Of a stretch of DNA of 64,000 bases, positions 47,317 to 55,409 are shown piece after piece (the first letter of the stretch is position 1; every line of letters starts with the position of its first letter). The stretch covers positions 1,550,001 through 1,614,000 of the forward strand of contig CAXXXM010000002.1 in the NCBI GenBank assembly GCA_963663265.2, in the 5' to 3' direction. Origin of the DNA: JAEXOD01 sp963663265 (lineage in GTDB: Bacteria > Bacteroidota > Ignavibacteria > Ignavibacteriales > Melioribacteraceae). The notes below the pieces were generated by a model that saw nothing but the letters and a program-made list of their open reading frames with translations, did not search any database and was not told the origin of the DNA. The position numbers were made by a program, and so were the translations under genes.

Positions 47317-48585
47317 ATGTTTAAAATATTAATAGTTGATGACGATGAAGGGCAGCGACTAATTCTAAATCGCTTATTAAAAAGAAAATTAGCATGCGAA
47401 ATTACCGAAGCCGAAAACGGATTAGATGGGTTAAACAAAATTGACAAACATAGACCCGACATAATTTTTTTAGATGTTTCTATGCCTATTATGAATGGAG
47501 AAGAAACTTTAGAAGCCATCCGTTCAGACCCATCAACTGCTAAAATTCCGGTAATTATTTTAACCGCTCTAAACGACAAACAAAGTGTTGGTAAACTTAT
47601 TGCTAAAGGAATTTCTGATTATTTATTAAAACCATTAGACTTTGATTATGCTTATGATAGAATTTACCGTGTTTTATCTAATGTTAAAAAAAACAAATCC
47701 TCTACAATAAGGCGAGCAAAAATATTATCGGAACAAGATGGAAAAATTAAGGTTTTGATGGTTGAAAGAGACAATAATTTCAGAACTTTTTTTACTACCT
47801 TGTTTAATGATAGGTTTGATATAATTGAAGCCGCTTCAGGTATGGATGGATTGTCTAAATATATTGAACAACATCCTCAATACGTTATTCTTGGTGAACG
47901 ACTTAATCTGTTGAATGAAAAGTTATTATCTCAAAAAATCCGCTCTTTAGATACCGGTAATGAAACCAATATTTATTTATGTGCAGATAACCCAAACACT
48001 TCGTCAGTTGATACTTTCTTTTTTGACGGCGTTATAAAGAAAAGTTTTGTTCCGGAGAACATTCTTAGAGAGTTTAATAAAACAATTATTGGGCAAGATG
48101 ACATTTTTGATTCTTTGAATGATATTTTGGTAATAAATATGCCCGCACAGTTATTAAATGCTGTTCGGCAAACATTTGGCGTTATGACTAATCAAGAGGT
48201 TTATGGTATTACCCGCTCCGATTTAAATCTTTCACAAAATTTATGTCGAGCAAAAACTTTAATTAAAAATAAAGATTTGAGAATTTTTACCGAAATCCAA
48301 ATGTTCTGTTCGGAAGAGGACTTAATTTCTTCTGCAAAAAAAATAAGAAATTCAAACGTTTCGTTAGAAGATGGAGGCAGGGAGTCTTTTGTAGATTTGT
48401 TTAATACAATTACAGGAAGAATACGAAATGCTCTTGAGGAAAAAGGGATTAATTTAAAACAATACGAACCAGCCAATTTTAGTATTGTTCCACACGATGA
48501 AATATTAACATATTTAGTTGAACTTTCATTTAGGACAGAATCGGGAGAAAGATTTTTAATAGGAATTAATACTTTTAAAGATTAA
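47317..48585 (+). CDS. Response regulator with REC, degenerate REC and CheX-like phosphatase domain
   Basis: 422 residues. REC1 (1-120): ILIVDDDEGQRL, phosphoacceptor Asp53 in 'DIIFLDVSMP', 'ILTALND' and 'LLKPLD'. REC2 (about 143-255) keeps the fold ('KVLMVERDNNFRTFF') but has 'VILGERLN' where the Asp should be, so it cannot be phosphorylated. The C-terminal 150 residues resemble CheX: 'INMPAQLLNAVRQTFGVM' and the E-x-x-N-like helix 'RESFVDLFNTITGRIRNAL'. CheX removes phosphate from CheY. The domain set suggests a regulator that dephosphorylates itself or another REC protein. It overlaps the convergent ferredoxin gene by 4 nt. Confidence 0.8.
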   Translation: MFKILIVDDDEGQRLILNRLLKRKLACEITEAENGLDGLNKIDKHRPDIIFLDVSMPIMNGEETLEAIRSDPSTAKIPVIILTALNDKQSVGKLIAKGISDYLLKPLDFDYAYDRIYRVLSNVKKNKSSTIRRAKILSEQDGKIKVLMVERDNNFRTFFTTLFNDRFDIIEAASGMDGLSKYIEQHPQYVILGERLNLLNEKLLSQKIRSLDTGNETNIYLCADNPNTSSVDTFFFDGVIKKSFVPENILREFNKTIIGQDDIFDSLNDILVINMPAQLLNAVRQTFGVMTNQEVYGITRSDLNLSQNLCRAKTLIKNKDLRIFTEIQMFCSEEDLISSAKKIRNSNVSLEDGGRESFVDLFNTITGRIRNALEEKGINLKQYEPANFSIVPHDEILTYLVELSFRTESGERFLIGINTFKD

Positions 48586-49649
48586 TTGTGTAATTGTTTT
48601 GCTTTTTTATTTAAGTCTTTTATTTGACTGCTATTTGTCGGATGACCAAGCGAATTAATAATTTTGTAATATTCTTTATATTCTTGTGTGCTTGTTTTAT
48701 TATTCCACTTTCCTGAAATAATTCCGCCAAGTACAAAAAGGAAATAAATTACTACAACTCCAATTGCTACGTGTTTTTTATTTATTACTTTATTAAAAAA
48801 TCTATCTCTTATTTGTAATGTGTCTTTTACCGGACAGGCATCAACGCAACTTAAACAAGATGTACATTCATCGGAAATTACAGTTTTAACTTTATCAACC
48901 TTAATATGCGAAGGACAAGCTTTACTACACAATGAACAATTAATACAGGATTCCATATCCCGTTTGATTCGAGTTGGACTGAAAAAAGAAATTAGTCCTA
49001 ATAAAGCACCATAAGGACATAAATACCTACACCAAAAATTCTTAATTACAATTGAAAGGAAAAACAAAGTGCTAATTACTATCAAGGAAAATTCTGATAT
49101 TTCAGCAAAAAACAGATACATTTTAATATCAGCAACAATATTATATGGGCTATCTAAAAAATATTTTAAAGCTAAAACAGTCATGCTAAAAAATATAGAA
49201 AAAACAAAAAATAATAGAAGTAAATATTTTAAGCTTCTAAGCGGGTAATCAATAAACTTAGGCAAGTAAAGTTTTCGTTTAAATAATTTTAGGCTTAACC
49301 TGTCACCAAAATCACCAACCAATTCGCTCGCAAATCCAACCGGACAAATCCAGCTACAAAAAGATTTTCCAAAAACAAACGAAACTGAAATTACGCCCAT
49401 TAATATAAAAAAGCCGGCAGGATGTGCAGGATGAATAATTCCGGTCAATAAAAAATAGTACAAACTCATTAAAGCACTAATAGGTAAAAAAGCTTCTACC
49501 CCAGCCGGTCTATAAAAATTACTTAAATTCCCCTCTTCAAGGGCTTTAACAAAAAAATGGAAATCCAAACCTATCCAAAGGCAGATAATCACAAAGGAAA
49601 GCTGAACAAAGAATCTATATTTTTGAATTGGTTTTGCTTGTTTTTTCAT
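48582..49649 (-). CDS. NapH/NosR-like membrane ferredoxin
   Basis: 355 residues from the ATG at 49649; an upstream in-frame start would add an unlikely basic stretch lying in a palindrome. About five membrane helices carry the cytoplasmic motifs SFCSWICPVGF and FWCRYLCPYGAL (CxxxCP). Two [4Fe-4S] sites follow: CINCSLCSKACP and CTSCLSCVDACP. A final helix and short tail complete the protein. Relatives (NapH, NosR, CcoG, RdxA) pass electrons between quinol and metalloproteins. No nap, nos or cco gene is adjacent, so the partner is unknown. A 14-bp inverted repeat covers the start codon. Confidence 0.85.
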   Translation of the reverse strand: MKKQAKPIQKYRFFVQLSFVIICLWIGLDFHFFVKALEEGNLSNFYRPAGVEAFLPISALMSLYYFLLTGIIHPAHPAGFFILMGVISVSFVFGKSFCSWICPVGFASELVGDFGDRLSLKLFKRKLYLPKFIDYPLRSLKYLLLLFFVFSIFFSMTVLALKYFLDSPYNIVADIKMYLFFAEISEFSLIVISTLFFLSIVIKNFWCRYLCPYGALLGLISFFSPTRIKRDMESCINCSLCSKACPSHIKVDKVKTVISDECTSCLSCVDACPVKDTLQIRDRFFNKVINKKHVAIGVVVIYFLFVLGGIISGKWNNKTSTQEYKEYYKIINSLGHPTNSSQIKDLNKKAKQLHN

Positions 49650-49684
49650 ATTATAATCAGATATAAAATTCTGATTATAATATG
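49647..49684 (-). promoter_or_regulatory. Perfect 14-bp inverted repeat across the ferredoxin start codon
   Basis: CATATTATAATCAG (49647-49660) and CTGATTATAATATG (49671-49684) around a 10-nt spacer. The ATG of the ferredoxin gene forms the end of one arm. It could be an operator or an mRNA hairpin hiding the start. Confidence 0.65.
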
Positions 49685-49794
49685 AAAAACAACACGCGTA
49701 AATACAAGGGTAAAATAATTTAAATATTTTTTCATTTTTTTTATATTTTAGTTGCGTAAACAAAAAAAAAGTATTAAATTTACAGTCTAAATTT

Positions 49795-49870
49795 GCTGGT
49801 GTAGCTCAGCTGGTAGAGCAGCTGATTTGTAATCAGCCGGTCGGCGGTTCGAATCCGTTCACCAGCTCCA
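49795..49870 (+). tRNA. tRNA-Thr (anticodon TGT)
   Basis: 76 nt including the encoded CCA. The acceptor GCTGGTG pairs with CACCAGC. The D arm is GCTC…GAGC. The anticodon stem GCTGA/TCAGC has loop TTTGTAA, giving TGT. The T loop is TTCGAAT. It is a single tRNA with its own terminator. Confidence 0.97.
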
Positions 49871-49871
49871 C

Positions 49872-49904
49872 AAAGTGCGATTTCAAAAGAATCGCACTTT
49901 TTTT
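49872..49904 (+). terminator. Terminator after tRNA-Thr
   Basis: Stem AAAGTGCGATT/AATCGCACTTT with a 7-nt loop and a run of T. Confidence 0.9.
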
Positions 49905-50161
49905 TTACTCAAACTATCTGCCTCGAAATGCCTTACCAACAAAATTGTAAAAACATAAGAAATAAAAATTATTAAGATATTCCGATTCATATTTAGCAAA
50001 AAAGTTTACTTATTCTATTTATTATTGAATTAATAAAAAAAATAAGTAAAATTTTTGTAAAAACATGGATTAGGAAATTATGATATTTTTTTATATCTTA
50101 CATTAACCATTAATAGAACACTTAATTAGTTCTTAAAGAAACTCAAAAAAAGGATAAAGCT

Positions 50162-50506
50162 ATGAATATCTACGTTGGAAATCTTGCAAAAGAAGCAACC
50201 GAACAAGACTTAAATACCCTCTTCGCACAATTTGGAGCAGTAAAGAGCGTAAAAGTAATTAAAGATATGTTTACAGGCGAATCAAAAGGATTTGCGTTTG
50301 TAGAGATGCAAGACAACGCTGAAGCAACAACGGCAATGAATGAAATCAATACTCAAGATTTAAAAGGAAAAAAATTAGTCGTAAACGAAGCACGCCCAAA
50401 AAGCAATGACAAACGTGGCGGTGGAAACGGCGGTTTTAATAGAGGCGGTGGAAGAAGCGGTGGAAGCAACCAACGTGGCGGCCATGGCGGTGGAAAAAGA
50501 TGGTAA
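50162..50506 (+). CDS. Single-RRM RNA-binding protein with glycine-rich tail
   Basis: 114 residues with an AAAGGA site. One RRM (1-78) has RNP2 IYVGNL (3-8) and RNP1 KGFAFVEM (42-49). A tail rich in Gly and Arg (GGGNGGFNRGGGRSGG) completes it. Such small proteins are common in Bacteroidota and cyanobacteria, bind RNA and are often cold-induced. The upstream 290 bp hold only the tRNA terminator and AT-rich DNA. Confidence 0.93.
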   Translation: MNIYVGNLAKEATEQDLNTLFAQFGAVKSVKVIKDMFTGESKGFAFVEMQDNAEATTAMNEINTQDLKGKKLVVNEARPKSNDKRGGGNGGFNRGGGRSGGSNQRGGHGGGKRW

Positions 50507-50513
50507 AATTTTT

Positions 50514-50544
50514 GCAGCCTTTTTAAGTCATTTTAAAAGGCTGC
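50514..50544. terminator. Possible bidirectional terminator
   Basis: Arms GCAGCCTTTT and AAAAGGCTGC with an AT-rich loop, between the RRM gene and the convergent kinase gene. It overlaps the last codons of the kinase. The T tracts are weak. Confidence 0.5.
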
Positions 50545-51735
50545 TTCACTTTTAAACATTAAATTAAACGTACTTCCTTTATTTACTGAACTGTTAACCG
50601 AAATTTTTCCCTTATTCTTTTCTACTAATTCTTTACATAAAACAAGCCCCAAGCCTGTACCTTCTTCTTTGTCCGTTCCCGGAGTCGATGAGCTTTTATC
50701 TATTTTAAACATATTTGCAACCTGTACTTCACTCATTCCAACGCCATTATCCATTACGGAAATAATAATCTCTTCCCCTGTTTTTACAGCTTCAACAAAT
50801 ATTGAACCACCGTGGCGAGTAAATTTTATTGCGTTGGATATTAAATTACGCAATACCGTTTGAAGCATTTTTTTATCAACAAAAAGACGTACATTGTCGT
50901 CAACACTAAAATCTAAACTTATTTCTTTATTTAAGGCAGAAATTTTATACAGAGAATCAAGAGAAGAAAACATTTCAAGTAAATTTACAACTTCAGGATC
51001 ATATTCGGCATGTCCGAGTTTTAAGCGTGTCCAGTTTAATAAATTTTCCAACAAACCAAAAAGATTTTTTGATGATACTTTAATTGAGCTGATTGCCTCA
51101 ATAATTTCTTCATGGGTAAGTTCCTTGTATTCTTCTTCCACCCATTCGCTGTAAGCCATAATGGCACTAAGTGGATTTTTAATATCATGAGCAATAATAG
51201 AAAAAAATTTGTCTTTACTTCTATTGGCTTCTTCAAGTTCTTTATTAACACGCTCTAATTCAGAAACGGATTGTTTTAATAATTCCTCAACTTTTTTTCT
51301 TTCTTCAATTTCATATAAGGCTTTATTACGCATTTCTTTGTAGTTATCAATTTGTTTTTTTTCATCAGTAATGTCAATAATTGAAAAAACGATAAATTGT
51401 TCATTAGAAGTTGGAGCAGTCATTCTAATGGCAGTTGCATGTTGTGTTTTGAAGGCACCAGTTTTATCCTGAATGGGAATAATATATTTGTTTAATTGAG
51501 CAGAAAAGAATTCGGGAGGACCTCCTGCAAAAAGATTATTCATCCTTATTTTAAAAATTTTATTGTCAAGATGAGGGAACAATGAAAATATATTTTTATG
51601 ACAGACATCTGCATACGATAATAGGGATTGTTCATTTAATGATTTATTCCAGAATACTATGTTATATTGGCAGTCAATTACAAAAACACCAATTCTGACA
51701 GAATTATAGATGGAAAAAATTTTAGCACATGTCAT
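50533..51735 (-). CDS. PAS sensor histidine kinase
   Basis: 400 residues without membrane helices. The PAS domain (about 8-130) includes 'GVFVIDCQYNIVFWNKSL' and ends in a PAC-like 'FSIIDITDEKKQ'. A coiled coil leads to HisKA with FSIIAHDIKNPLSAIM (His183), then the ATPase domain: 'NLISNAIKFTRHGG', 'VMDNGVGMSE' and 'GTGLGLVLCKELVEKNKG'. It is the last gene of the CheY-like/CheC/kinase operon, starting 1 nt after the CheC stop, so it probably phosphorylates that receiver. Confidence 0.88.
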   Translation of the reverse strand: MTCAKIFSIYNSVRIGVFVIDCQYNIVFWNKSLNEQSLLSYADVCHKNIFSLFPHLDNKIFKIRMNNLFAGGPPEFFSAQLNKYIIPIQDKTGAFKTQHATAIRMTAPTSNEQFIVFSIIDITDEKKQIDNYKEMRNKALYEIEERKKVEELLKQSVSELERVNKELEEANRSKDKFFSIIAHDIKNPLSAIMAYSEWVEEEYKELTHEEIIEAISSIKVSSKNLFGLLENLLNWTRLKLGHAEYDPEVVNLLEMFSSLDSLYKISALNKEISLDFSVDDNVRLFVDKKMLQTVLRNLISNAIKFTRHGGSIFVEAVKTGEEIIISVMDNGVGMSEVQVANMFKIDKSSSTPGTDKEEGTGLGLVLCKELVEKNKGKISVNSSVNKGSTFNLMFKSEAAF

Positions 51736-51736
51736 T

Positions 51737-52336
51737 TTACAAATTTTCCAAAAGTTTATTTAGTTCAGCTTTTAAACTTTCAAAAGATGGTATTTCAAGT
51801 AAAATAATAATATCCCCCTCAATAGAAAGCTGTTCAACTTCAAAATGAGTTTCACCCATTAAAATAACTTGATTATGAGAAGAAAAAGTAAGAAGATTTT
51901 GGAACGTATCTTCATAATAAACCGGAATAGAGTATTGAAAACTCTCTTTTAATAAGTTGGAAATTGAGCCCATTACCCCGTTTAACAACATATTGGCAAC
52001 TTCGTTTAATGTGCCGACCCTAACGTTATCGAGTTCATCAGAATATTTTTCTTCTCCGGTCAAAACAGAAACAAGATTATTACCGCTTTCGCTTGGAAAA
52101 ACTATTTCGGCAACACCGGAAAAAGTACCGTCGAAGTTTAATTTTACTGCAAAATAGGGATTAGAATCGGACTTAATATATTCCTCTATAAAAACAGAAA
52201 GCTCTTGTACAATAATATTTGGAATAGATAACTTTATGGGAGATTGTACAAGTTCATTCAACAAGGAAGCTGCTTTGCCAACTCCAATATTAAGTAATTC
52301 CTTAAATACATCTAATTCGTGTTCATTTAACAGCAC
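51737..52336 (-). CDS. CheC-type CheY-P phosphatase
   Basis: 199 residues. Two active-site helices of the E-x-x-N type are intact: 'KELLNIGVGKAASLLNEL' (Glu13, Asn16) and 'TLNEVANMLLNGVMGSIS' (Glu112, Asn115). CheC removes phosphate from CheY-like receivers. No CheD, CheA, MCP or flagellar gene is in the window. It lies 11 nt after the single-domain receiver gene and 1 nt before the kinase. Confidence 0.85.
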   Translation of the reverse strand: MLLNEHELDVFKELLNIGVGKAASLLNELVQSPIKLSIPNIIVQELSVFIEEYIKSDSNPYFAVKLNFDGTFSGVAEIVFPSESGNNLVSVLTGEEKYSDELDNVRVGTLNEVANMLLNGVMGSISNLLKESFQYSIPVYYEDTFQNLLTFSSHNQVILMGETHFEVEQLSIEGDIIILLEIPSFESLKAELNKLLENL

Positions 52337-52347
52337 AAATCCTCCAC

Positions 52348-52707
52348 TTATAATTTAACTGCTTCTTTTACTTTTGATATTAATTCCTCGTTTTTAGGAG
52401 GTTTGTTTAAAAAAGCAAAAGCTCCGTTTTCCATACAAAAACTAACAGTAGATTCCTGAATATCAGCCGATAACGCAATAACAGGAACACCAACACCTTG
52501 ATTTTTTAATTCCACCAAAACTTGTTGTCCGGTTATTTTGGGCATAAGCATATCTAAAATAATTAAATCAAATTTTTCAATTTTAATTAAATTTAAAGCC
52601 GCCTCTCCATCGGGTGCTTCAAAAAAAGTAAAATCAAATTCTGCAAGAATCGATTTTAAACGTTTTCTAATAAATGCAGAATCATCGCACAATAAAATCT
52701 TTTTCAT
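52348..52707 (-). CDS. Single-domain CheY-like response regulator
   Basis: 119 residues, a REC domain only: ILLCDDSAFIRKRL (acid pocket), Asp52 in 'DLIILDMLMPK', 'VIALSAD' and 'AFLNKPPKN'. With no output domain it must act by binding a partner. It is the first gene of the operon with CheC and the PAS kinase, giving a complete phosphorylation cycle, and starts 7 nt after the YhcH-like gene stop. Confidence 0.92.
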   Translation of the reverse strand: MKKILLCDDSAFIRKRLKSILAEFDFTFFEAPDGEAALNLIKIEKFDLIILDMLMPKITGQQVLVELKNQGVGVPVIALSADIQESTVSFCMENGAFAFLNKPPKNEELISKVKEAVKL

Positions 52708-52714
52708 AATAAAC

Positions 52715-53167
52715 CTATAAATTATTTGGTACTTTAATTACCATTTTTTTTACGTATTCTGAATTATCTAAAAAGTTTAACTGAGGCGTGTGCCCTTCAT
52801 AGGGAAAAAGAATAGCAAACTTTGGATACTCAAGCTTAACAAACTCTTGAACTCCATCTAACTTACCAAAGTCTTTTTCATCATCAAAAGTTAAACTTTT
52901 ACAAGATTCAAAATCGCAATAACCTAATTTTTCTTTTCCTTTTAACACAATTTGAATATCAATATATTTTTTATGATATTCAATAAAACTTTCAGATAGA
53001 TTTTTAGTATTGTATTCACTAACTAAAGCAAAGGTATCTTCATTAATATAATATTTAGGCTCTGTAAGGTTAACAATATTATTTTGCTCCAAAAACTCAG
53101 CTACATCTTTAAAGTTATCATTTAATGAAATATACTTTTTGAAATTGCTTAATGAATCATAAATCAT
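52715..53167 (-). CDS. YhcH/YjgK/YiaL family protein
   Basis: 150 residues from the ATG at 53167 (AAGGA site); an upstream in-frame start adds a hydrophobic stretch not typical of the family. Cupin-like DUF386 marks are 'MIYDSLSNFKKYI', 'HKKYIDIQIVLKGKEKLGYC' and 'FAILFPYEGHTPQL', with the metal-type His and acidic residues in place. The family includes sugar-processing proteins linked to sialic acid and beta-galactosidase loci. It probably acts on a sugar or sugar acid, though none of those pathways is adjacent. Confidence 0.88.
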   Translation of the reverse strand: MIYDSLSNFKKYISLNDNFKDVAEFLEQNNIVNLTEPKYYINEDTFALVSEYNTKNLSESFIEYHKKYIDIQIVLKGKEKLGYCDFESCKSLTFDDEKDFGKLDGVQEFVKLEYPKFAILFPYEGHTPQLNFLDNSEYVKKMVIKVPNNL

Positions 53168-53247
53168 AGAAAATCCTTTAATAAAAAGAATATAAAAAGT
53201 AAAATTAATTGTTAATAATAATCGACTAAACATAGTAAAAATTTAGC

Positions 53248-53285
53248 CAAAAAAAAAGCCTTATTAGTTTATGCTAATAAGGCTT
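53248..53285 (-). terminator. Terminator after the M16 peptidase pair
   Basis: Stem AAGCCTTATTAG/CTAATAAGGCTT (53256-53267 with 53274-53285), loop TTTATG, and a T run on the minus strand. Confidence 0.9.
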
Positions 53286-53307
53286 AAATAGAGATTAATA
53301 ATTGTTG

Positions 53308-55386
53308 TTATTTGATTTCAAACAAACTGTCATCAATTTTACCATTAAGTTCTACCGATGAAGCATTCAAATCAAAAGTTTGACCTGCCATACTTTGTGT
53401 TAATTTATGAGCATATTTAATACCGTTAACTTCTTTGTAATCACCATATATGTTAGTTTGAGTAAAGTTTCCTTGAGGAGTTTCCAAAGTATTAATGTCT
53501 CTATCTTTTAATCCGGTAGCACTATCAAAATAATGATATAATTTTTTACCTGAAGGCAGAGTTAAACAGACTTTATATAAGTCTTTTCCATCAATTGATT
53601 CAAAACCTACTAATTCGGCTTTAATTCCATTTTCTTCTAAATGAAGGTATGGCTCAAATGAACTTTCGTATTTCAATTGTTCCAAATCGCTTCCTTCTAA
53701 ATCTTTTGATTGACCCATAGCAGACTGCCTGCCTTTAGTTCCATCAAAAATAGTTTCCTGAACAAACATACCGGCATCAATTTTTTGATATAACTTAAAA
53801 GGAGCTTTTTTCATAATATTAACTGTAAATTCACCCATTGGAGTTTTTCCACCCAAAACAACGGATGAAGAAGTAATGCTTAATAATTTTTCTTTTCCAC
53901 CTAATGCATTAATAAAGTTTTCAATTACTTTTTCAACAGTAACTCCTTCCGGAATTGTTTTTGCAGAAGGGTCATATTTTTCACCATTAAGATCTAAGTA
54001 ATCAAGTTTTCCTGTTTGGCTGAATTTTTTTAATCCATCTGCAACTTGTTCAACACTACCAACAACAACAACATGAGCATTGTTAGGTTTAATCATTTGA
54101 TTTGCAGCATTATAAATATCATCAACAGTTAATGAGTTTAATGAAGTTAAATAATTTTTGTAAAAATCTTTTGGAAGATTATATCTTTCAATATTAAGTG
54201 CAAAATTTGCAATAGTTTGAGGGTCTTCCAAGCTACGTGAAAAACTGCCTGTTAAATAGTTTTTAGTGTTTTGTAATTCTTCTTCAGTAATTTTTTCGGT
54301 TCTTATTTTTGTCATTTCGGCAACAATTTCAGCAACAGAACTATCAGTAACAGAATTTCTTACTTCGCAAGAAGCTGTAAAATTACCAACTAATTCATCG
54401 GGAGTAATATTTGAATAAGCACCATAAGTATAAGCGTGTTTCTCTCTTAAGTTCATAAACAAACGTGCAGTTGCACTTCCACCCAAAATTGAATTTACAA
54501 CCTGAGCTTTAATTTGATCAATAGTTCCTATTTTTAAATTTAATGGATAAGTAACAGATACAACCGACTGAACAGAATTATCTCTGTTTGCAATTGTAAC
54601 TTTACGTACTAAAGGAGCTTTTGGAGTTTTGTATTCCGGTTGAGGAACTTCTTTCTTTTCCCAGGCACCTAAGTATTTAGTTACCAATTCTTTTGCTTCA
54701 TCTAAAGTTATATCGCCTACAATTGCTAAATAAGCAATGTTGGGAACGAAATAAGTTTTATAATATTCGTTACAAACATCTAAATTGATATTTTTTACTG
54801 TCGTTTCGGTTTCTAATTCGCCATAAGGGTGTTCTTTTCCATAAATTACTGCTTTTCTAATTCTTGCGGCAATTTCACCGGGATCATCTTTTATGGATGC
54901 TAATCCAGATAATGTTTTGGTTTTAATTTTGTCTAATTCTTCTTGTTTGAACTGGCTATTTAAAATTACATCAGAAAGAATTGAAAAAAGTTTATCTGAA
55001 TATTTTGATAAACAAGAACCATTAACTGAAGCAGATGAAGTATAAAACGAAGCTCCCATAAAATCAATTTCTTCATCTAATTGGGCTTTTGTTCTGTTTT
55101 TTGTTCCTGTTCTTAATAATTGACCTGTAATATCAACATAACCAGCGTTATCTTTTTCTAAAATAGGTTCTCTATCAAGTATTAGTCTAAAATTTACTTT
55201 AGGAAGTTTATGGTTTTCTACAACAATAACTTTTAAGCCGTTAGGCAATTCAAATTTTTCATAATCGCCAATTTGAATGTTAGGTGCTGGTCCGGGCATC
55301 GGTTTTTTTGAACGATCCAGCTGACCAAACATCGATACAGCTATTAATAGATAAAAAATTATAAATAATCTTGTTTTATTTTTCAT
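53308..55386 (-). CDS. M16 peptidase family protein, non-catalytic subunit with C-terminal LolA-like domain
   Basis: 692 residues with a signal peptide (MKNKTRLFIIFYLLIAVSMFG). Two M16 half-domains occupy about 35-450. The HxxEH zinc motif is absent ('QLLRTGTKNRTKAQLDEE' occupies its place), but the second half keeps 'LFMNLREKHAYTYGAYS', the R/Y pair of regulatory M16 subunits. Residues about 475-692 form a beta-rich LolA-like region ('VNIMKKAPFKLYQKI', 'LYKVCLTLPSGKKLYHYF'). It is co-transcribed with the catalytic partner upstream (23 nt gap), so a periplasmic heterodimer is likely. Confidence 0.87.
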   Translation of the reverse strand: MKNKTRLFIIFYLLIAVSMFGQLDRSKKPMPGPAPNIQIGDYEKFELPNGLKVIVVENHKLPKVNFRLILDREPILEKDNAGYVDITGQLLRTGTKNRTKAQLDEEIDFMGASFYTSSASVNGSCLSKYSDKLFSILSDVILNSQFKQEELDKIKTKTLSGLASIKDDPGEIAARIRKAVIYGKEHPYGELETETTVKNINLDVCNEYYKTYFVPNIAYLAIVGDITLDEAKELVTKYLGAWEKKEVPQPEYKTPKAPLVRKVTIANRDNSVQSVVSVTYPLNLKIGTIDQIKAQVVNSILGGSATARLFMNLREKHAYTYGAYSNITPDELVGNFTASCEVRNSVTDSSVAEIVAEMTKIRTEKITEEELQNTKNYLTGSFSRSLEDPQTIANFALNIERYNLPKDFYKNYLTSLNSLTVDDIYNAANQMIKPNNAHVVVVGSVEQVADGLKKFSQTGKLDYLDLNGEKYDPSAKTIPEGVTVEKVIENFINALGGKEKLLSITSSSVVLGGKTPMGEFTVNIMKKAPFKLYQKIDAGMFVQETIFDGTKGRQSAMGQSKDLEGSDLEQLKYESSFEPYLHLEENGIKAELVGFESIDGKDLYKVCLTLPSGKKLYHYFDSATGLKDRDINTLETPQGNFTQTNIYGDYKEVNGIKYAHKLTQSMAGQTFDLNASSVELNGKIDDSLFEIK

Positions 55387-55409
55387 TTTAAGTTTTCTCC
55401 AAAATCAAA

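Noticed and set aside
49788..49795. TAAATTTG directly at the tRNA-Thr 5' end as a promoter
   Set aside because: It would place the transcription start inside the tRNA; likely chance in AT-rich DNA.
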